Below, piece after piece: positions 43,532-52,335 of a stretch of DNA of 64,000 nt (positions are counted from its first letter, which is position 1; every line of letters starts with the position of its first letter). This DNA comes from Pseudomonadota bacterium (GTDB lineage Bacteria > Pseudomonadota > Gammaproteobacteria > Burkholderiales > Ferrovaceae): assembly GCA_021805725.1 (NCBI GenBank), contig JAJZEH010000037.1:176101-240100 (forward strand), given 5' to 3'. The position numbers and the translations under genes were made by a program. The notes under the pieces were generated by a model. The model searched no databases. It saw only the letters and a list, made by a program, of their open reading frames with translations, and was not told where the DNA came from.

Positions 43532-44665
43532 CTAGAGTTGGGTCAAAGTCACAGAGCGGCGAAATCGCACCAGCGCCAGCACAAAGAACACCACGCCGAT
43601 GACTGCAATGGCAAGGAAGTCACGCCACACCACATCCAGCCCGGCACCGCGATACAGGATGGCCTGGGCAAAACGCACAAAGTAGGTGGTGGGGGCGGCC
43701 AGCATGATGTCCTGCACGACAAGGGGCATGCTCTCCCTTGGGGTGATACCGCCTGAGAGCATTTGTAGAGGGACGATGGTGAGGATGAACAGCAGCCCAA
43801 ACTGTGGCATGGAGCGCGCGATGGTGCCGAGATAAATGCCCATGGAGGCCGCCGAGAAAAGGTAAATGGCTGCGCCGCATAGAAACAGCGGTATCGATCC
43901 GGCGATGGGTATGGATAGTATGCCTTTCACCACCACTGCCAGAGCCACAGTGGTGCCGATCAACACCGTTAGCCCGTTGGCCCAGATCTTGGCCATCATG
44001 ATCTGGAACGGAGAGAGGGGCATTACCAGCAAATGCTCCAGTGTGCCGTGCTCGCGTTCGCGGATGAAGGCGGCGCCTACCAGGATGATGGTCAGCATGT
44101 TGACCGAGTTGATCACTTCCATGACACCGCCAAACCAGAATCCGATGAGGTTGGGGTTGTAGCGCACATGGGTGACGATGCCAATGGGCGGATCGGTGCC
44201 GTCGCGCCTGCCCGTGAGATATTCGTTCAGCTCGCCTGCAAAGATGGTCTGGATGTAACTCGCGCCGATGAAGGATTGGCTCATGTTGGTGGCGTCGATG
44301 TTCACCTGAAGGGTGGGTCGGCGGCCGGCAACAAGATCGCGCTGAAAGTTGGCAGGTATGAGGATGACGAAGGAGACCAGTCCGTGGTCCAGGGCACGGT
44401 CCATGTTGCGCATTTCCAGGCGTTCAGCCGGTTTGAAAAATGGAGGGGTCAGGGCATGTACCAGACGCTCCGACAGCGGCGAGCGGTCCTCATCCACCAC
44501 TGCCACCGGCGCATTTCGCAGCTCCTGCGAGACCCCCTTTGCGGCCGTGTAGACGGACCCCGTGAAAGCCCAGACGATCAGCACCAGCAGCACTTTGTCG
44601 GCCCAGAGGCTGTGCAGCTCCTTGAAGCCCAGGCGGATGATGTTGGTCAGTGGCCCGTTGCCCAT
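43532..44665 (-). CDS. yhhJ: ABC-2 type permease, YhhJ-like
   Basis: Inner-membrane permease of 377 residues: TM1 at about 25-42, a long extracytoplasmic segment (about 45-175), then five TM segments including the EREHGTLEHLLVMPLSPFQIMMAK coupling helix. It is the last of an operon lipoprotein-hlyD-rbbA-yhhJ and begins 4 bp after the rbbA stop. In E. coli the yhiI-rbbA-yhhJ set has the same composition. It probably forms a heterodimer with the permease half of RbbA. Confidence 0.88.
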   Translation of the reverse strand: MGNGPLTNIIRLGFKELHSLWADKVLLVLIVWAFTGSVYTAAKGVSQELRNAPVAVVDEDRSPLSERLVHALTPPFFKPAERLEMRNMDRALDHGLVSFVILIPANFQRDLVAGRRPTLQVNIDATNMSQSFIGASYIQTIFAGELNEYLTGRRDGTDPPIGIVTHVRYNPNLIGFWFGGVMEVINSVNMLTIILVGAAFIREREHGTLEHLLVMPLSPFQIMMAKIWANGLTVLIGTTVALAVVVKGILSIPIAGSIPLFLCGAAIYLFSAASMGIYLGTIARSMPQFGLLFILTIVPLQMLSGGITPRESMPLVVQDIMLAAPTTYFVRFAQAILYRGAGLDVVWRDFLAIAVIGVVFFVLALVRFRRSVTLTQL

Positions 44666-44669
44666 AGTT

Positions 44670-47411
44670 TCAGGTCTCCTGCTTGTGCAACAGCGCCACG
44701 GAAAGAGCGGTCAGCAGGGGGATGAATGCGGCCAGAACGGCAAACTGCACCAGAAGGTCACGAAAGCCCAGGGCTTTGGTGAATACGCCGCGACAGATCA
44801 CGAGGTAGTAAGAGGCAGGAAAGGCCTGGCCGATCCAGTAGGCCGTACCTTCCAGGGAGGATACGGGCGTGGTCAAACCGGAAAACTGGACGGTGGGCAG
44901 CATGGTGAGCAGCGCAGTGCCAAACAGTGCTGCCAGCTGGGTTCGGGTGAAGGTGGAGATGAGAAGTCCCAGGCTCGTGGTCACGAAAACATAGAGCAGG
45001 GTGCCCAGCATCAGCGCAGCAAAATTTCCCTTGATGGGCACGTCAAACACGAACACTGCCTGCAGCACCAGGGCAAAAAAGCTCAGCATGGCAACGGCAA
45101 CATAGGGAAGCTGCTTGCCCAGCAGAAATTCCAGGCGGGTCACGGGGGTCACGTAAAGATTGGTGATGGACCCCAGCTCCTTTTCGCGCACCACGCCCAG
45201 CGCCATCAGAATGGCCGGCAGGAAGATCAGCAGCAGCGGAATCACGGCCGGCACCATGGCATTGATGCTGCGAAAATCCTGGTTGTAACGATAGCGCATG
45301 GAAATTTCAGTGGGCAGTAGCTGGGGCTGCGAGCCTGTGGCCTCGGTGATCCGGTCGATGAGGTATTGGCTGTGCAAGCCCAGCAGGTAGCCGCGTGCAG
45401 TTTCGCCCCGGAAGGGCAGGGCACCGTCCACCCACGCACCGATCTCGGGGTGGCGGCCCAGAACCAGGTCGCGGCCGTAGTGTGGCGGAATCTCGAGGGC
45501 CAGCGACAGTTCTCCGCTGCCCATGCGCCGCTCCATGTCCGCTTCGTCCCGGATGGCCGGGCGTTGCACGAAGTATCGGGAGCCTGCGATGTTCTGGACG
45601 TAGTCGCGCGACTCCGGCGATTGATCCCTGTCCAGAACGGCAAATTTCAGGTTCTCAACATCCATGGAAATGCCGTAGCCCAGCACGAACATCAGGATCA
45701 CGGCACCGATCAAGGCGAAGGCCAGGCGGATGGGATCACGCAGCAGTTCCATGGATTCGCGGTAGGCTATGCCCAGAAGGCGCGCCAGACTGAAGAACGA
45801 TGGGGCTATGGCGGCTGGGGGGAAGTCCGCGCGCGGTGTGGAAAGCATCAGGGACGACGCGGTGCTGCGCTGCTGTCCTGCGGCTTCTTCCAGGTACGCA
45901 ATGAAGGCTTCTTCGAGGGTGTTGGCGCTCTTGTTTTTCTGCAGGGCTGCCGGCCGGTCGCTAGCCAGCACGCGGCCGGCGTGCATTAGCGAGACGCGAT
46001 CGCATCGTTCCGCCTCGTTCATGAAGTGGGTGGAGATGAAGATGGTTACGCCCTGCTCACGCGACAGCGCCACCAGCAGGGACCAGAATTCGTCGCGGGC
46101 GATGGGATCCACACCCGAAGTGGGCTCATCCAGAATCAGCAACTTCGGTTCATGGACCACGGCTACAGCCAGCGAGAGACGCTGGCGGATGCCCAGCGGC
46201 AAGTGAGCAGCCTCCATCCTGGCATAGGGGCCCAGTCCAAAGCGTTTGCTCAGTTCGGCGATGCGCGCGCCAACCCGCTCGGGCGCTACATGGAACAGGC
46301 GTGCGTGCAGGTCCAGGTTTTGTGCCACTGTGAGTTCGCCGTAGAGCGAGAAGGATTGGGACATATAGCCCACCTGCCTGCGCACTTCCAGGTTGTGGCT
46401 ATCCACCTCCCTCCCAAACAGGCGTGCCCGTCCCTCGGTGGGGGGCAACAGTCCGGTGAGCATTTTCATGGTGGTGGTCTTGCCGCAGCCGTTGGAACCC
46501 AGAAAACCGAAGATTTCTCCAGCCTCGATGGTGAAGCTGACCTGGTCCACGGCGGTGACGTAGCCGAAGCGCTGGGTCAGGCCGAAGGCCTCGATGGCAA
46601 GGCCACGGGTGTTGTCCTGGCGTGGCGGGATGACAAGCCGCTGGTGATCACGCCGGCGTTCCTCCGGCAGCAGGCGGATGAAGGCCTGTTCAAGGGTGGT
46701 GCTGCCGGTGCGTGCCTTGAGTTCGGCGGCGCTGCCGGTGCCGACGATGCGACCGGAATCCATGGCGACGAGCCAGTCAAAGCGTTCGGCTTCTTCCATG
46801 TAGGCAGTGGCAACGAGCACGCTCATCCCCGGGCTGCGGGCGCGTATGGTGGTGATCAGCTCCCAGAACTGACGACGAGAGAGGGGGTCCACTCCAGTGG
46901 TGGGTTCGTCGAGAATGAGCAGGTCCGGATCATGGATCAGGGCACAGCACAGGCCAAGCTTTTGTTTCATGCCACCTGAAAGCTTGGCGGCAGGCCGGTT
47001 GCGAACGGCGGTGAGGTCGGTGGCGGCAAGCAGTTCGTCAATGCGGGCCCTTCGTTCAGCGCGGTCCTGGTTGAACAGGCGTCCGAATGAATCCACGTTC
47101 TCAGCCACCGACAGGGAGGGGTAGAGATTGTGGCCCAGGCCCTGGGGCATATAGGCAATGCGTGGCTGCACGACGGTGCGAAAACGGGCATCACGCATGT
47201 CACCGCCAAAGACCTCGACGGATCCTCCCTGCAATTTGCGCGCACCGGACACCAGTGCCAGCAGCGAAGACTTGCCTACCCCGTCAGGGCCAATCAGGCC
47301 AACGATGACGCCTGCCGGTAACGCCACCGTTACGTCATCCAGGGCGGTTACATTGCCGTAGCGCAAGCCGATGGATGACAGGCGGGCAATCACGGCCCGG
47401 GCATCGGCCAT
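44670..47411 (-). CDS. rbbA: RbbA-type ABC transporter, two ATPase domains fused to a permease
   Basis: 913 residues: ATPase 1 (about 8-230; Walker [10 protein letters not shown], signature KLSGGMKQK, Walker [13 protein letters not shown]), ATPase 2 (about 270-490; GSNGCGKTT, Walker [13 protein letters not shown]) and a C-terminal ABC-2 permease (about 545-910). The second signature is degenerate ([10 protein letters not shown]). The size matches E. coli RbbA (about 911), described as a ribosome-associated ATPase. The operon with a HlyD protein argues for export as the main role. The start follows hlyD by 3 bp. Confidence 0.92.
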   Translation of the reverse strand: MADARAVIARLSSIGLRYGNVTALDDVTVALPAGVIVGLIGPDGVGKSSLLALVSGARKLQGGSVEVFGGDMRDARFRTVVQPRIAYMPQGLGHNLYPSLSVAENVDSFGRLFNQDRAERRARIDELLAATDLTAVRNRPAAKLSGGMKQKLGLCCALIHDPDLLILDEPTTGVDPLSRRQFWELITTIRARSPGMSVLVATAYMEEAERFDWLVAMDSGRIVGTGSAAELKARTGSTTLEQAFIRLLPEERRRDHQRLVIPPRQDNTRGLAIEAFGLTQRFGYVTAVDQVSFTIEAGEIFGFLGSNGCGKTTTMKMLTGLLPPTEGRARLFGREVDSHNLEVRRQVGYMSQSFSLYGELTVAQNLDLHARLFHVAPERVGARIAELSKRFGLGPYARMEAAHLPLGIRQRLSLAVAVVHEPKLLILDEPTSGVDPIARDEFWSLLVALSREQGVTIFISTHFMNEAERCDRVSLMHAGRVLASDRPAALQKNKSANTLEEAFIAYLEEAAGQQRSTASSLMLSTPRADFPPAAIAPSFFSLARLLGIAYRESMELLRDPIRLAFALIGAVILMFVLGYGISMDVENLKFAVLDRDQSPESRDYVQNIAGSRYFVQRPAIRDEADMERRMGSGELSLALEIPPHYGRDLVLGRHPEIGAWVDGALPFRGETARGYLLGLHSQYLIDRITEATGSQPQLLPTEISMRYRYNQDFRSINAMVPAVIPLLLIFLPAILMALGVVREKELGSITNLYVTPVTRLEFLLGKQLPYVAVAMLSFFALVLQAVFVFDVPIKGNFAALMLGTLLYVFVTTSLGLLISTFTRTQLAALFGTALLTMLPTVQFSGLTTPVSSLEGTAYWIGQAFPASYYLVICRGVFTKALGFRDLLVQFAVLAAFIPLLTALSVALLHKQET

Positions 47412-47414
47412 GGG

Positions 47415-48395
47415 TTACCTCGGTGTCAGCGCAGGTGGCCAGGCAACACCGGGTTGGGTTGGCACATAGGCCATACCCGGCATGCCGGGCTTGGCCAGAT
47501 GGGCGTGTGCGGCAATCCACTCGGGCGTCACCTGGACCTTGACCCGGAACATCAGCTTTTCGCGTTCGTTGCGGGTTTCCACTTCCTTGGGCGTGAATTG
47601 GGAACGCGGCGCCACAAACACCACGCGCGCCGGAATTGGTTGGTCGGGCAGAGCATCGAGCAGGATGCGGGCCGGGTCGCCCACGACGACCTTCCCGGCC
47701 TCATCGGCGGGCAGGTAGATGGAAAGATAGACGTCGGCCAAGTCGAGCAGGGTCAATACCTTTCCGCCAGCACCCACCACTTCGCCGGGTTCCGCAAGGC
47801 GATACAGCACGCGGCCGGCGATGGGAGACTTGAGGGAGGCATCGTTGAGCGTGGCGCTCAGGCTGTCCACGTTGGCCTGTGCTGCGGCCACGGCGGCCCG
47901 GGCACCCGCCACGCGGCTTTGGGCCTGGGAAACCCCTGCCTTTGCCCCTTCCACACCGGCCTGGTCGCGGTCCAGCTTGTCACGTGGAATGAAGCCCCGT
48001 CCCACCAGTTCTTGCGAGCGCTGCAGGGTTTTATCCGCCAGCGCGTAGTCTGTATGGGATTTTCGGGTAGCAGCCTGCGTTTCCTCCAGGGCCTTGCGTG
48101 CCTGTACCAGTTGCGCTTCGGCCGCACGCAACTGCGCTTTCAGGTCTTCGGCATCCAGCACCGCCAGTGCCTGGCCCTGGGCCACATCGTCACCCTCCCG
48201 CGCCGTGACGCTGGCAAGCCGACCGGGAAACTTGGCGGCTATATCCACCTCGGTGGCTTCGAGCCTGCCATTGCCCGAGGCGATGCCCGGCGGCAGTGTG
48301 GGTGGGTGGTTGTATCGAAGAAAGGCATAGAGCCCTGCTCCTGCCAGCAGCAACAATGCCACGGCGGCAACACGACGATTGAGTGGGAACAACAT
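47415..48395 (-). CDS. HlyD-family membrane fusion protein (YhiI-like)
   Basis: Periplasmic adaptor of 326 residues anchored by one N-terminal TM (VAAVALLLLAGAGLYAFL). It then has a lipoyl-like half (GRLEATEVDIAAKFPGRLASV), a long coiled coil at about 80-185 rich in Ala/Gln/Lys, the second lipoyl half (DASLKSPIAGRVLYRLAEPGEVV) and a beta-barrel domain. It links the inner-membrane RbbA/YhhJ transporter to an outer-membrane channel, which is not encoded nearby. It follows a lipoprotein gene by 33 bp on the same strand. Confidence 0.92.
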   Translation of the reverse strand: MLFPLNRRVAAVALLLLAGAGLYAFLRYNHPPTLPPGIASGNGRLEATEVDIAAKFPGRLASVTAREGDDVAQGQALAVLDAEDLKAQLRAAEAQLVQARKALEETQAATRKSHTDYALADKTLQRSQELVGRGFIPRDKLDRDQAGVEGAKAGVSQAQSRVAGARAAVAAAQANVDSLSATLNDASLKSPIAGRVLYRLAEPGEVVGAGGKVLTLLDLADVYLSIYLPADEAGKVVVGDPARILLDALPDQPIPARVVFVAPRSQFTPKEVETRNEREKLMFRVKVQVTPEWIAAHAHLAKPGMPGMAYVPTQPGVAWPPALTPR

Positions 48396-48428
48396 TAAGT
48401 ACTCCCTTGGAAGTGCTTCCGGATGGAC

Positions 48429-49178
48429 CTACTTCCAGGACTGGAGTCTCCATTCCAGAAAATCTTCGCGGATGTCGCCACCCCTGTTTTCAATCAGATA
48501 GGATCCCTCGCTGCGGCGGATGGCCCAGCGCCCAATCTCGGGGACCAGCCAGATGGTTTCTGCACGTTCGCTGGTCAACCTGAACACCAGCTCGTCACTT
48601 TGATAGTTTATTTTATTGGTGAACTTCAGTGCCTGAAATTTCCCTGCAGGGGTGGTTATTTCTTCCCAACCCACGGCTTCCATGCTGAGCTGCCAGTCAT
48701 AATCAAAAGACGATTGACTCATGACCCGGTAACGGTCGTGAAACTGTCCTGACCAACCTGCTTTCAGTTCCAGCGGCCAGAGCGGGATGGCTTTGGTGAA
48801 GATCGGTACCGGGTTCCAGTGAGGGTCCTGCACGATCATGCCCCAGGGCCCCTGGATTTCATCAGACAGGACACCGCCGATGTCGCTGGAACGCTGGATG
48901 TGGATCTTGTCCCCCACGGAGACCACCTTCTCGGTAAGAACGCCGCGGTCTTGCCCGGTATAGACGTCCTTGAGCGTATAGACCCATTCCTGTCCCGGCT
49001 GTGGCGGGCGCATGTTCGGCATCGTTGCCGGCCCGGCAACGGGGGTTTCGTGAGGATTGGGCACTGGGGATGTGGCACAGGCAGCAGGAAGGGTGGCGAG
49101 AAAGAGAAGCAAGGTGCGCTTGCGCAGGTCCACCTCTTGTGCAGCAGGCTGAGAGGAATGTTTTTCTGGCAGGTTCAT
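48429..49178 (-). CDS. Putative lipoprotein of unknown function
   Basis: 249 residues. A basic and hydrophobic stretch RKRTLLLFLATLPAAC ends in a lipobox-like Cys at about residue 34, so it is probably a lipoprotein with an unusually long N-region. The body is beta-rich with WVYTLKDVYTGQDRGVLTEKV and repeated Trp/Tyr; I recognise no catalytic motif. The ATG at 49178 has CGGAG 9 nt upstream. It is the first gene of the operon with hlyD, rbbA and yhhJ and may be an accessory of that exporter. Confidence 0.75.
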   Translation of the reverse strand: MNLPEKHSSQPAAQEVDLRKRTLLLFLATLPAACATSPVPNPHETPVAGPATMPNMRPPQPGQEWVYTLKDVYTGQDRGVLTEKVVSVGDKIHIQRSSDIGGVLSDEIQGPWGMIVQDPHWNPVPIFTKAIPLWPLELKAGWSGQFHDRYRVMSQSSFDYDWQLSMEAVGWEEITTPAGKFQALKFTNKINYQSDELVFRLTSERAETIWLVPEIGRWAIRRSEGSYLIENRGGDIREDFLEWRLQSWK

Positions 49179-49271
49179 GAGATGTTTCTCCGATTTATCT
49201 GGATGACATTATGAACCTTTTGTCCGAAAATCCGCAGACCTAACGCATCAACATGCAATACTTTGTAACGA

Positions 49272-49299
49272 CAGGGCCCCGCATTTCTGCGGGGCCCTG
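49272..49299. terminator. 12 bp GC-rich hairpin behind the small membrane-peptide gene
   Basis: CAGGGCCCCGCA and its perfect complement flank a TTTC loop. It lies 33 nt beyond the stop of the minus-strand peptide gene at 49332-49421 and upstream of the lipoprotein gene. There is no clear T run on either strand, so it may be a Rho-independent-like pause or an mRNA-stabilising hairpin. Confidence 0.5.
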
Positions 49300-49331
49300 G
49301 GATGACATGCGTGGCACCGCCTGCGACGGGC

Positions 49332-49421
49332 TTATTTATGCCATGTTGCGTTGTCCAGATAAGTGACGATGATCGCAAAACCTACAATCAAGATCAGTTC
49401 TGTCCATGCCATTGTATCCAT
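49332..49421 (-). CDS. 29-residue membrane peptide gene
   Basis: A very short frame: ATG at 49421-49419, 29 codons, TAA. The predicted peptide begins MDTMAWTELILIVGFAIIV and ends NATWHK, so one hydrophobic helix (about residues 8-21) is flanked by acidic and polar ends. AAGGGGGG lies 7-9 nt before the ATG, a strong Shine-Dalgarno sequence. An FNR-type box at 49521-49534 and a -10-like TATCGT at 49494-49499 place a promoter about 65 nt upstream, and a stable hairpin follows. I recognise no family. It could be a small subunit of a membrane complex. Confidence 0.6.
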   Translation of the reverse strand: MDTMAWTELILIVGFAIIVTYLDNATWHK

Positions 49422-49493
49422 TGGATTCCCCCCTTCATCGATCGGATAATCGGCAGCTCACTGCTGTTCTTTGCAGGGCCACCTCAGTTTCAA

Positions 49494-49534
49494 ACGATAC
49501 TGATTTCAGGAAGGCGCATTTTGACCTAGATCAA
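49494..49534 (-). promoter_or_regulatory. FNR/ANR box and -10 for the 29-residue peptide gene
   Basis: TTGACCTAGATCAA (49521-49534) matches TTGAT-N4-ATCAA at 9 of 10 positions. On the minus strand a TATCGT (49494-49499) is centred 31 bp downstream, close to the class II spacing in which the activator site is at -41.5. The implied start is near 49486. Confidence 0.6.
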
Positions 49535-49596
49535 ATTTTCTCAATTTTGTGCAACGCAATATGAGGCAAGGGTTAAGTGTGCATTGCGGGACGGCT

Positions 49597-50262
49597 TCAG
49601 GGTTTGGGGGGGTGAAGGTGGGAAGTAAACCAGGCTGCAGCGAGCCTGGAGACTTCTTCCAACTTGCCAGGCTCCTCGAACAGGTGCGTGGCTCCCGGAA
49701 TGATGGCGGTGCGGTGCTCGCAAGCAAGGTGCTGTGCTGCCTGTTCGTTGAGCCCGATGACCAGCGTATCCCAGCCACCGACGATGAGCAGGGTGGGCGC
49801 CTTGACCTGGGGCAGGGCCCCTCCGGCCAAGTCCGGGCGTCCGCCTCGTGATACCACGGCTTCGACCTTTTCCGGCCGTGTGGCTGCGGCGATCAGTGCC
49901 GCTGCAGCGCCGGTGCTGGCACCAAACAGTCCAATGGGAAGCGCTCGGGTGGCGGGTGTCTGGGACAGCCAGTCCACTGCATCGGTCAGGCGGCGGGACA
50001 GGAGCGGAATGTCGAAGCGGTACTCGGCCGTTGCCATGTCACGGGCATTTTCATTCATGGTGAGCAGGTCAAACAGCAGGGTGGCAAGTCCAGCCCGCTG
50101 GAGTGCCTGGGCCACGCTCTGGTTACGGCTGCTCAGGCGGCTGCTACCGCTGCCATGGGCAAAAGCCACAAGTCCCGTCGCGTCGCTGGGGATGACGAGG
50201 GTGCCCTGAAGCAGGGCATCATGCGCCGGGATGACGATGTCGGTGCTGTGGAGCGGCATCAC
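49597..50262 (-). CDS. Alpha/beta hydrolase, dienelactone-hydrolase-like
   Basis: 221-residue cytoplasmic hydrolase with nucleophile Ser116 in GLFGASTGAA, acid in VGGWDTLV and His in GATHLFEEPG. Similar proteins occur fused to phosphoribosyltransferase domains in actinobacteria. Its start overlaps the stop of the erythromycin-esterase-like gene (ATGA), so it is the third gene of the low-oxygen operon. The substrate is unknown. Confidence 0.85.
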   Translation of the reverse strand: MMPLHSTDIVIPAHDALLQGTLVIPSDATGLVAFAHGSGSSRLSSRNQSVAQALQRAGLATLLFDLLTMNENARDMATAEYRFDIPLLSRRLTDAVDWLSQTPATRALPIGLFGASTGAAAALIAAATRPEKVEAVVSRGGRPDLAGGALPQVKAPTLLIVGGWDTLVIGLNEQAAQHLACEHRTAIIPGATHLFEEPGKLEEVSRLAAAWFTSHLHPPKP

Positions 50263-51578
50263 GCGGCCCTCTCCATGGATGCGCGATGGTGCCAGGGCGA
50301 GGGCGTGTCCAGCGGTTCTAGGGCTGCGGTTTCATCGAGGTGGAAAACGGCATCGAACTGATCCGCCAGCATGACCTCGAAGTAATGGCTTTCGCGTTCG
50401 GTTTGTGGCAGGTAAATGACGCCAATCGCGCGTTGCAGTAATGGTGCGCGCAATGGCTTGGCAGCAGGGGTGTTGAGGCGGAGAAAAAATCGGTCCAGAC
50501 CCGTGGTATGGAACAGTTGTTCACAACTGTCATCCAGAGCGGGTCGTACCCATTTGCGCTCGACCTCGCCGTCCCATCGGCTGGCGGCGCTAACCTGACC
50601 GGTGTAGGTGGTAAATCCCACCAGCAAGGTTTGTTCGCCCACATCCTGGCGCATCAACTGTCCCAGGTTCCATTCGCCCCGGAGATGAGATTCGGTGGCA
50701 CGGGCGTCTCCCAGATGCGAGTTATGGGCCCAGACCACCACGCGGCCCGTGCCGCCGCGGCGAATCCGGTATCGGGACAAGGCCGCCAGGGTGTCGCGCA
50801 TATGCGCATCGCGCAGGTTCCAGGTATTGTGGCGCCGGCCAAACATGGCGCGATAATAGATTTCGGCGTTTACCACGACGGTCGCGTTGCGTTCGGTAAA
50901 AAAATGCGCATCCAGGGCGGCCAGTCCCTGGCGTTCTACCGCCGAAAGGTACTGCGTGCGCAGTTGCTGAAGCTGGGCCACCACATCATCGCGAGCGGAA
51001 GGGCGCAGCCCCTGGGCGGCCTCATAGCCGTAGATCTGGGGCTCGCGCACATGGTCCAGAGCGGCATAGCGCTGGCGGGCAAGTTCTGCCTGCTCCGGAT
51101 CGCTATTTTCCAGGGTGCGAATCACGGCATCGGCAGAACGGTACAGGCTGTAAAGATCCAGTCCGTAAAATCCTGTCCGCTCTGGTGCCTGGCGGTGGGC
51201 GTTATGGGTTTGCAGCCAGGTGATGAACGACAGCACCTCCTGGTTGCGCCACATCCATTTGGGAAAGCGCTCAAAATCGCTCAGGGAGGTGTCGGCGTCA
51301 TCGTGCCCTTCGCCTTGGACAAAGCGGTTGATGCGCCAGGCATCGGGCCAATCGCCTTCTATGGCCACTGCATCAAAACCCTGTTCGGTAATCAGCTGAC
51401 GAGTAATCTCAGCGCGCATGCGGTAAAACTCCTGCGTACCATGTGTGGCCTCGCCCAGCAGGACAAAGCGCTTGCCTTCAGCCATGGCCAACAGCGCCTC
51501 GTAGTCTTGGGGGGTGCCCTGAAGTCGCTGCGCCTGCTCACGCACGGCGAGGAACGGTGTCAGGGCGACATGACTCAT
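50259..51578 (-). CDS. Erythromycin-esterase-family protein
   Basis: 439-residue EreA/EreB-like hydrolase. Glu43 and His46 in LLGEATHGTQEFYRMR coincide with the catalytic Glu and His of EreB, with IEGDWPDAWRINRFVQG and VWAHNSHLGDAR as further family motifs. Most such proteins are not antibiotic esterases, so resistance should not be assumed. It is translationally coupled to both neighbours (ATGA overlaps). Association with PRTase and hydrolase genes suggests a shared unknown pathway. Confidence 0.85.
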   Translation of the reverse strand: MSHVALTPFLAVREQAQRLQGTPQDYEALLAMAEGKRFVLLGEATHGTQEFYRMRAEITRQLITEQGFDAVAIEGDWPDAWRINRFVQGEGHDDADTSLSDFERFPKWMWRNQEVLSFITWLQTHNAHRQAPERTGFYGLDLYSLYRSADAVIRTLENSDPEQAELARQRYAALDHVREPQIYGYEAAQGLRPSARDDVVAQLQQLRTQYLSAVERQGLAALDAHFFTERNATVVVNAEIYYRAMFGRRHNTWNLRDAHMRDTLAALSRYRIRRGGTGRVVVWAHNSHLGDARATESHLRGEWNLGQLMRQDVGEQTLLVGFTTYTGQVSAASRWDGEVERKWVRPALDDSCEQLFHTTGLDRFFLRLNTPAAKPLRAPLLQRAIGVIYLPQTERESHYFEVMLADQFDAVFHLDETAALEPLDTPSPWHHRASMERAA

Positions 51579-52228
51579 GAGACCTCCTTGCGTCCTTGTG
51601 TGAACAGGCTGCGGACTTCTTCGTCACTGGTCTGGTCGAACCATTCATAGAATTGTCCGACCGCTCCAAAGGGCTCCGGGGTAAGGACGCTCACGAAGGC
51701 ATCGGCAAGCCCCTTGAAGCGTTCGGCGGCATCCGCCGGGCAAACGGGCACGGCGACGATAATGCGGGAAGGTTTGCTGGAGCGCAGGGCCATGATGGCG
51801 GCGTGCATGGATGCACCGGTGGCGATGCCATCATCCACGAGGATGACGGTGCGGCCCTCGATTTGAATGGCGGGGTGAAGCCCGCGATAGAGCTCCTCGC
51901 GTCGCGCCAGTTCGTGCCGCTCCTTTTCCAGCACGGTCTTGATGTCGTGCGGACTGACGCCCGCCAGGGAAACGATGTCTTCGTTGATGAACAGAGCGCC
52001 GCCCGAGGCGATGGCTCCCATGGCCAATTCAGGCTGGCTGGGTACGCCGAGTTTGCGCACAATAAGGATGTCCAGGTCGGCGCCGAGGGCCCGGGCAACC
52101 TCATAACCCACAGGTACGCCGCCGCGCGGCAAAGCCAGAACGATCACATCCTGGCGTCCGCCGTAGGGTTTCAATGCCTCGGCCAACCTGCGGCCGGCGT
52201 CATAACGATCCTTGAAACGGTTTTCCAT
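51575..52228 (-). CDS. Phosphoribosyltransferase-domain protein
   Basis: 217-residue type I PRTase with the PRPP loop VILVDDGIATGAS (about 128-140) and a hood segment VLALPRGGVPVGYEVARAL. No nucleobase-specific motif is evident, so its nucleotide product is unknown. A GGAGG lies upstream of the ATG, within a predicted 26 nt leader. It is the first gene of the operon with the EreA-like and hydrolase genes, and the FNR-type box lies 61-74 bp upstream. Confidence 0.87.
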   Translation of the reverse strand: MENRFKDRYDAGRRLAEALKPYGGRQDVIVLALPRGGVPVGYEVARALGADLDILIVRKLGVPSQPELAMGAIASGGALFINEDIVSLAGVSPHDIKTVLEKERHELARREELYRGLHPAIQIEGRTVILVDDGIATGASMHAAIMALRSSKPSRIIVAVPVCPADAAERFKGLADAFVSVLTPEPFGAVGQFYEWFDQTSDEEVRSLFTQGRKEVS

Positions 52229-52260
52229 ATGGACACCCCGCCTCCATGCGCCACTTTTTC

Positions 52261-52302
52261 ATGCTAGACCTGCAGCGACCGGACTGACTTGACCAGAATC
52301 AA
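52261..52302 (-). promoter_or_regulatory. FNR/ANR box and -10 for the PRTase operon
   Basis: TTGACCAGAATCAA (52289-52302) matches TTGAT-N4-ATCAA at 9 of 10 positions. On the minus strand TAGCAT (52261-52266) is centred exactly 32 bp downstream, so the box would be at -41.5 with a start near 52254, the class II geometry. The box lies in the 107 bp gap between the cysteine-peptidase gene and the PRTase gene. Confidence 0.65.
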
Positions 52303-52335
52303 TAATGCGCTTCGTGCGTTGAAACCATGGTACTC

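Noticed and set aside
48409..48420. GGAAGTGCTTCC palindrome upstream of hlyD as an operator
   Set aside because: It is short, inside an operon, next to the hlyD ribosome-binding site, and has no accompanying promoter.
50259..51578. Macrolide resistance gene
   Set aside because: The erythromycin-esterase fold is widespread in non-resistance contexts; operon and promoter suggest a stress role.
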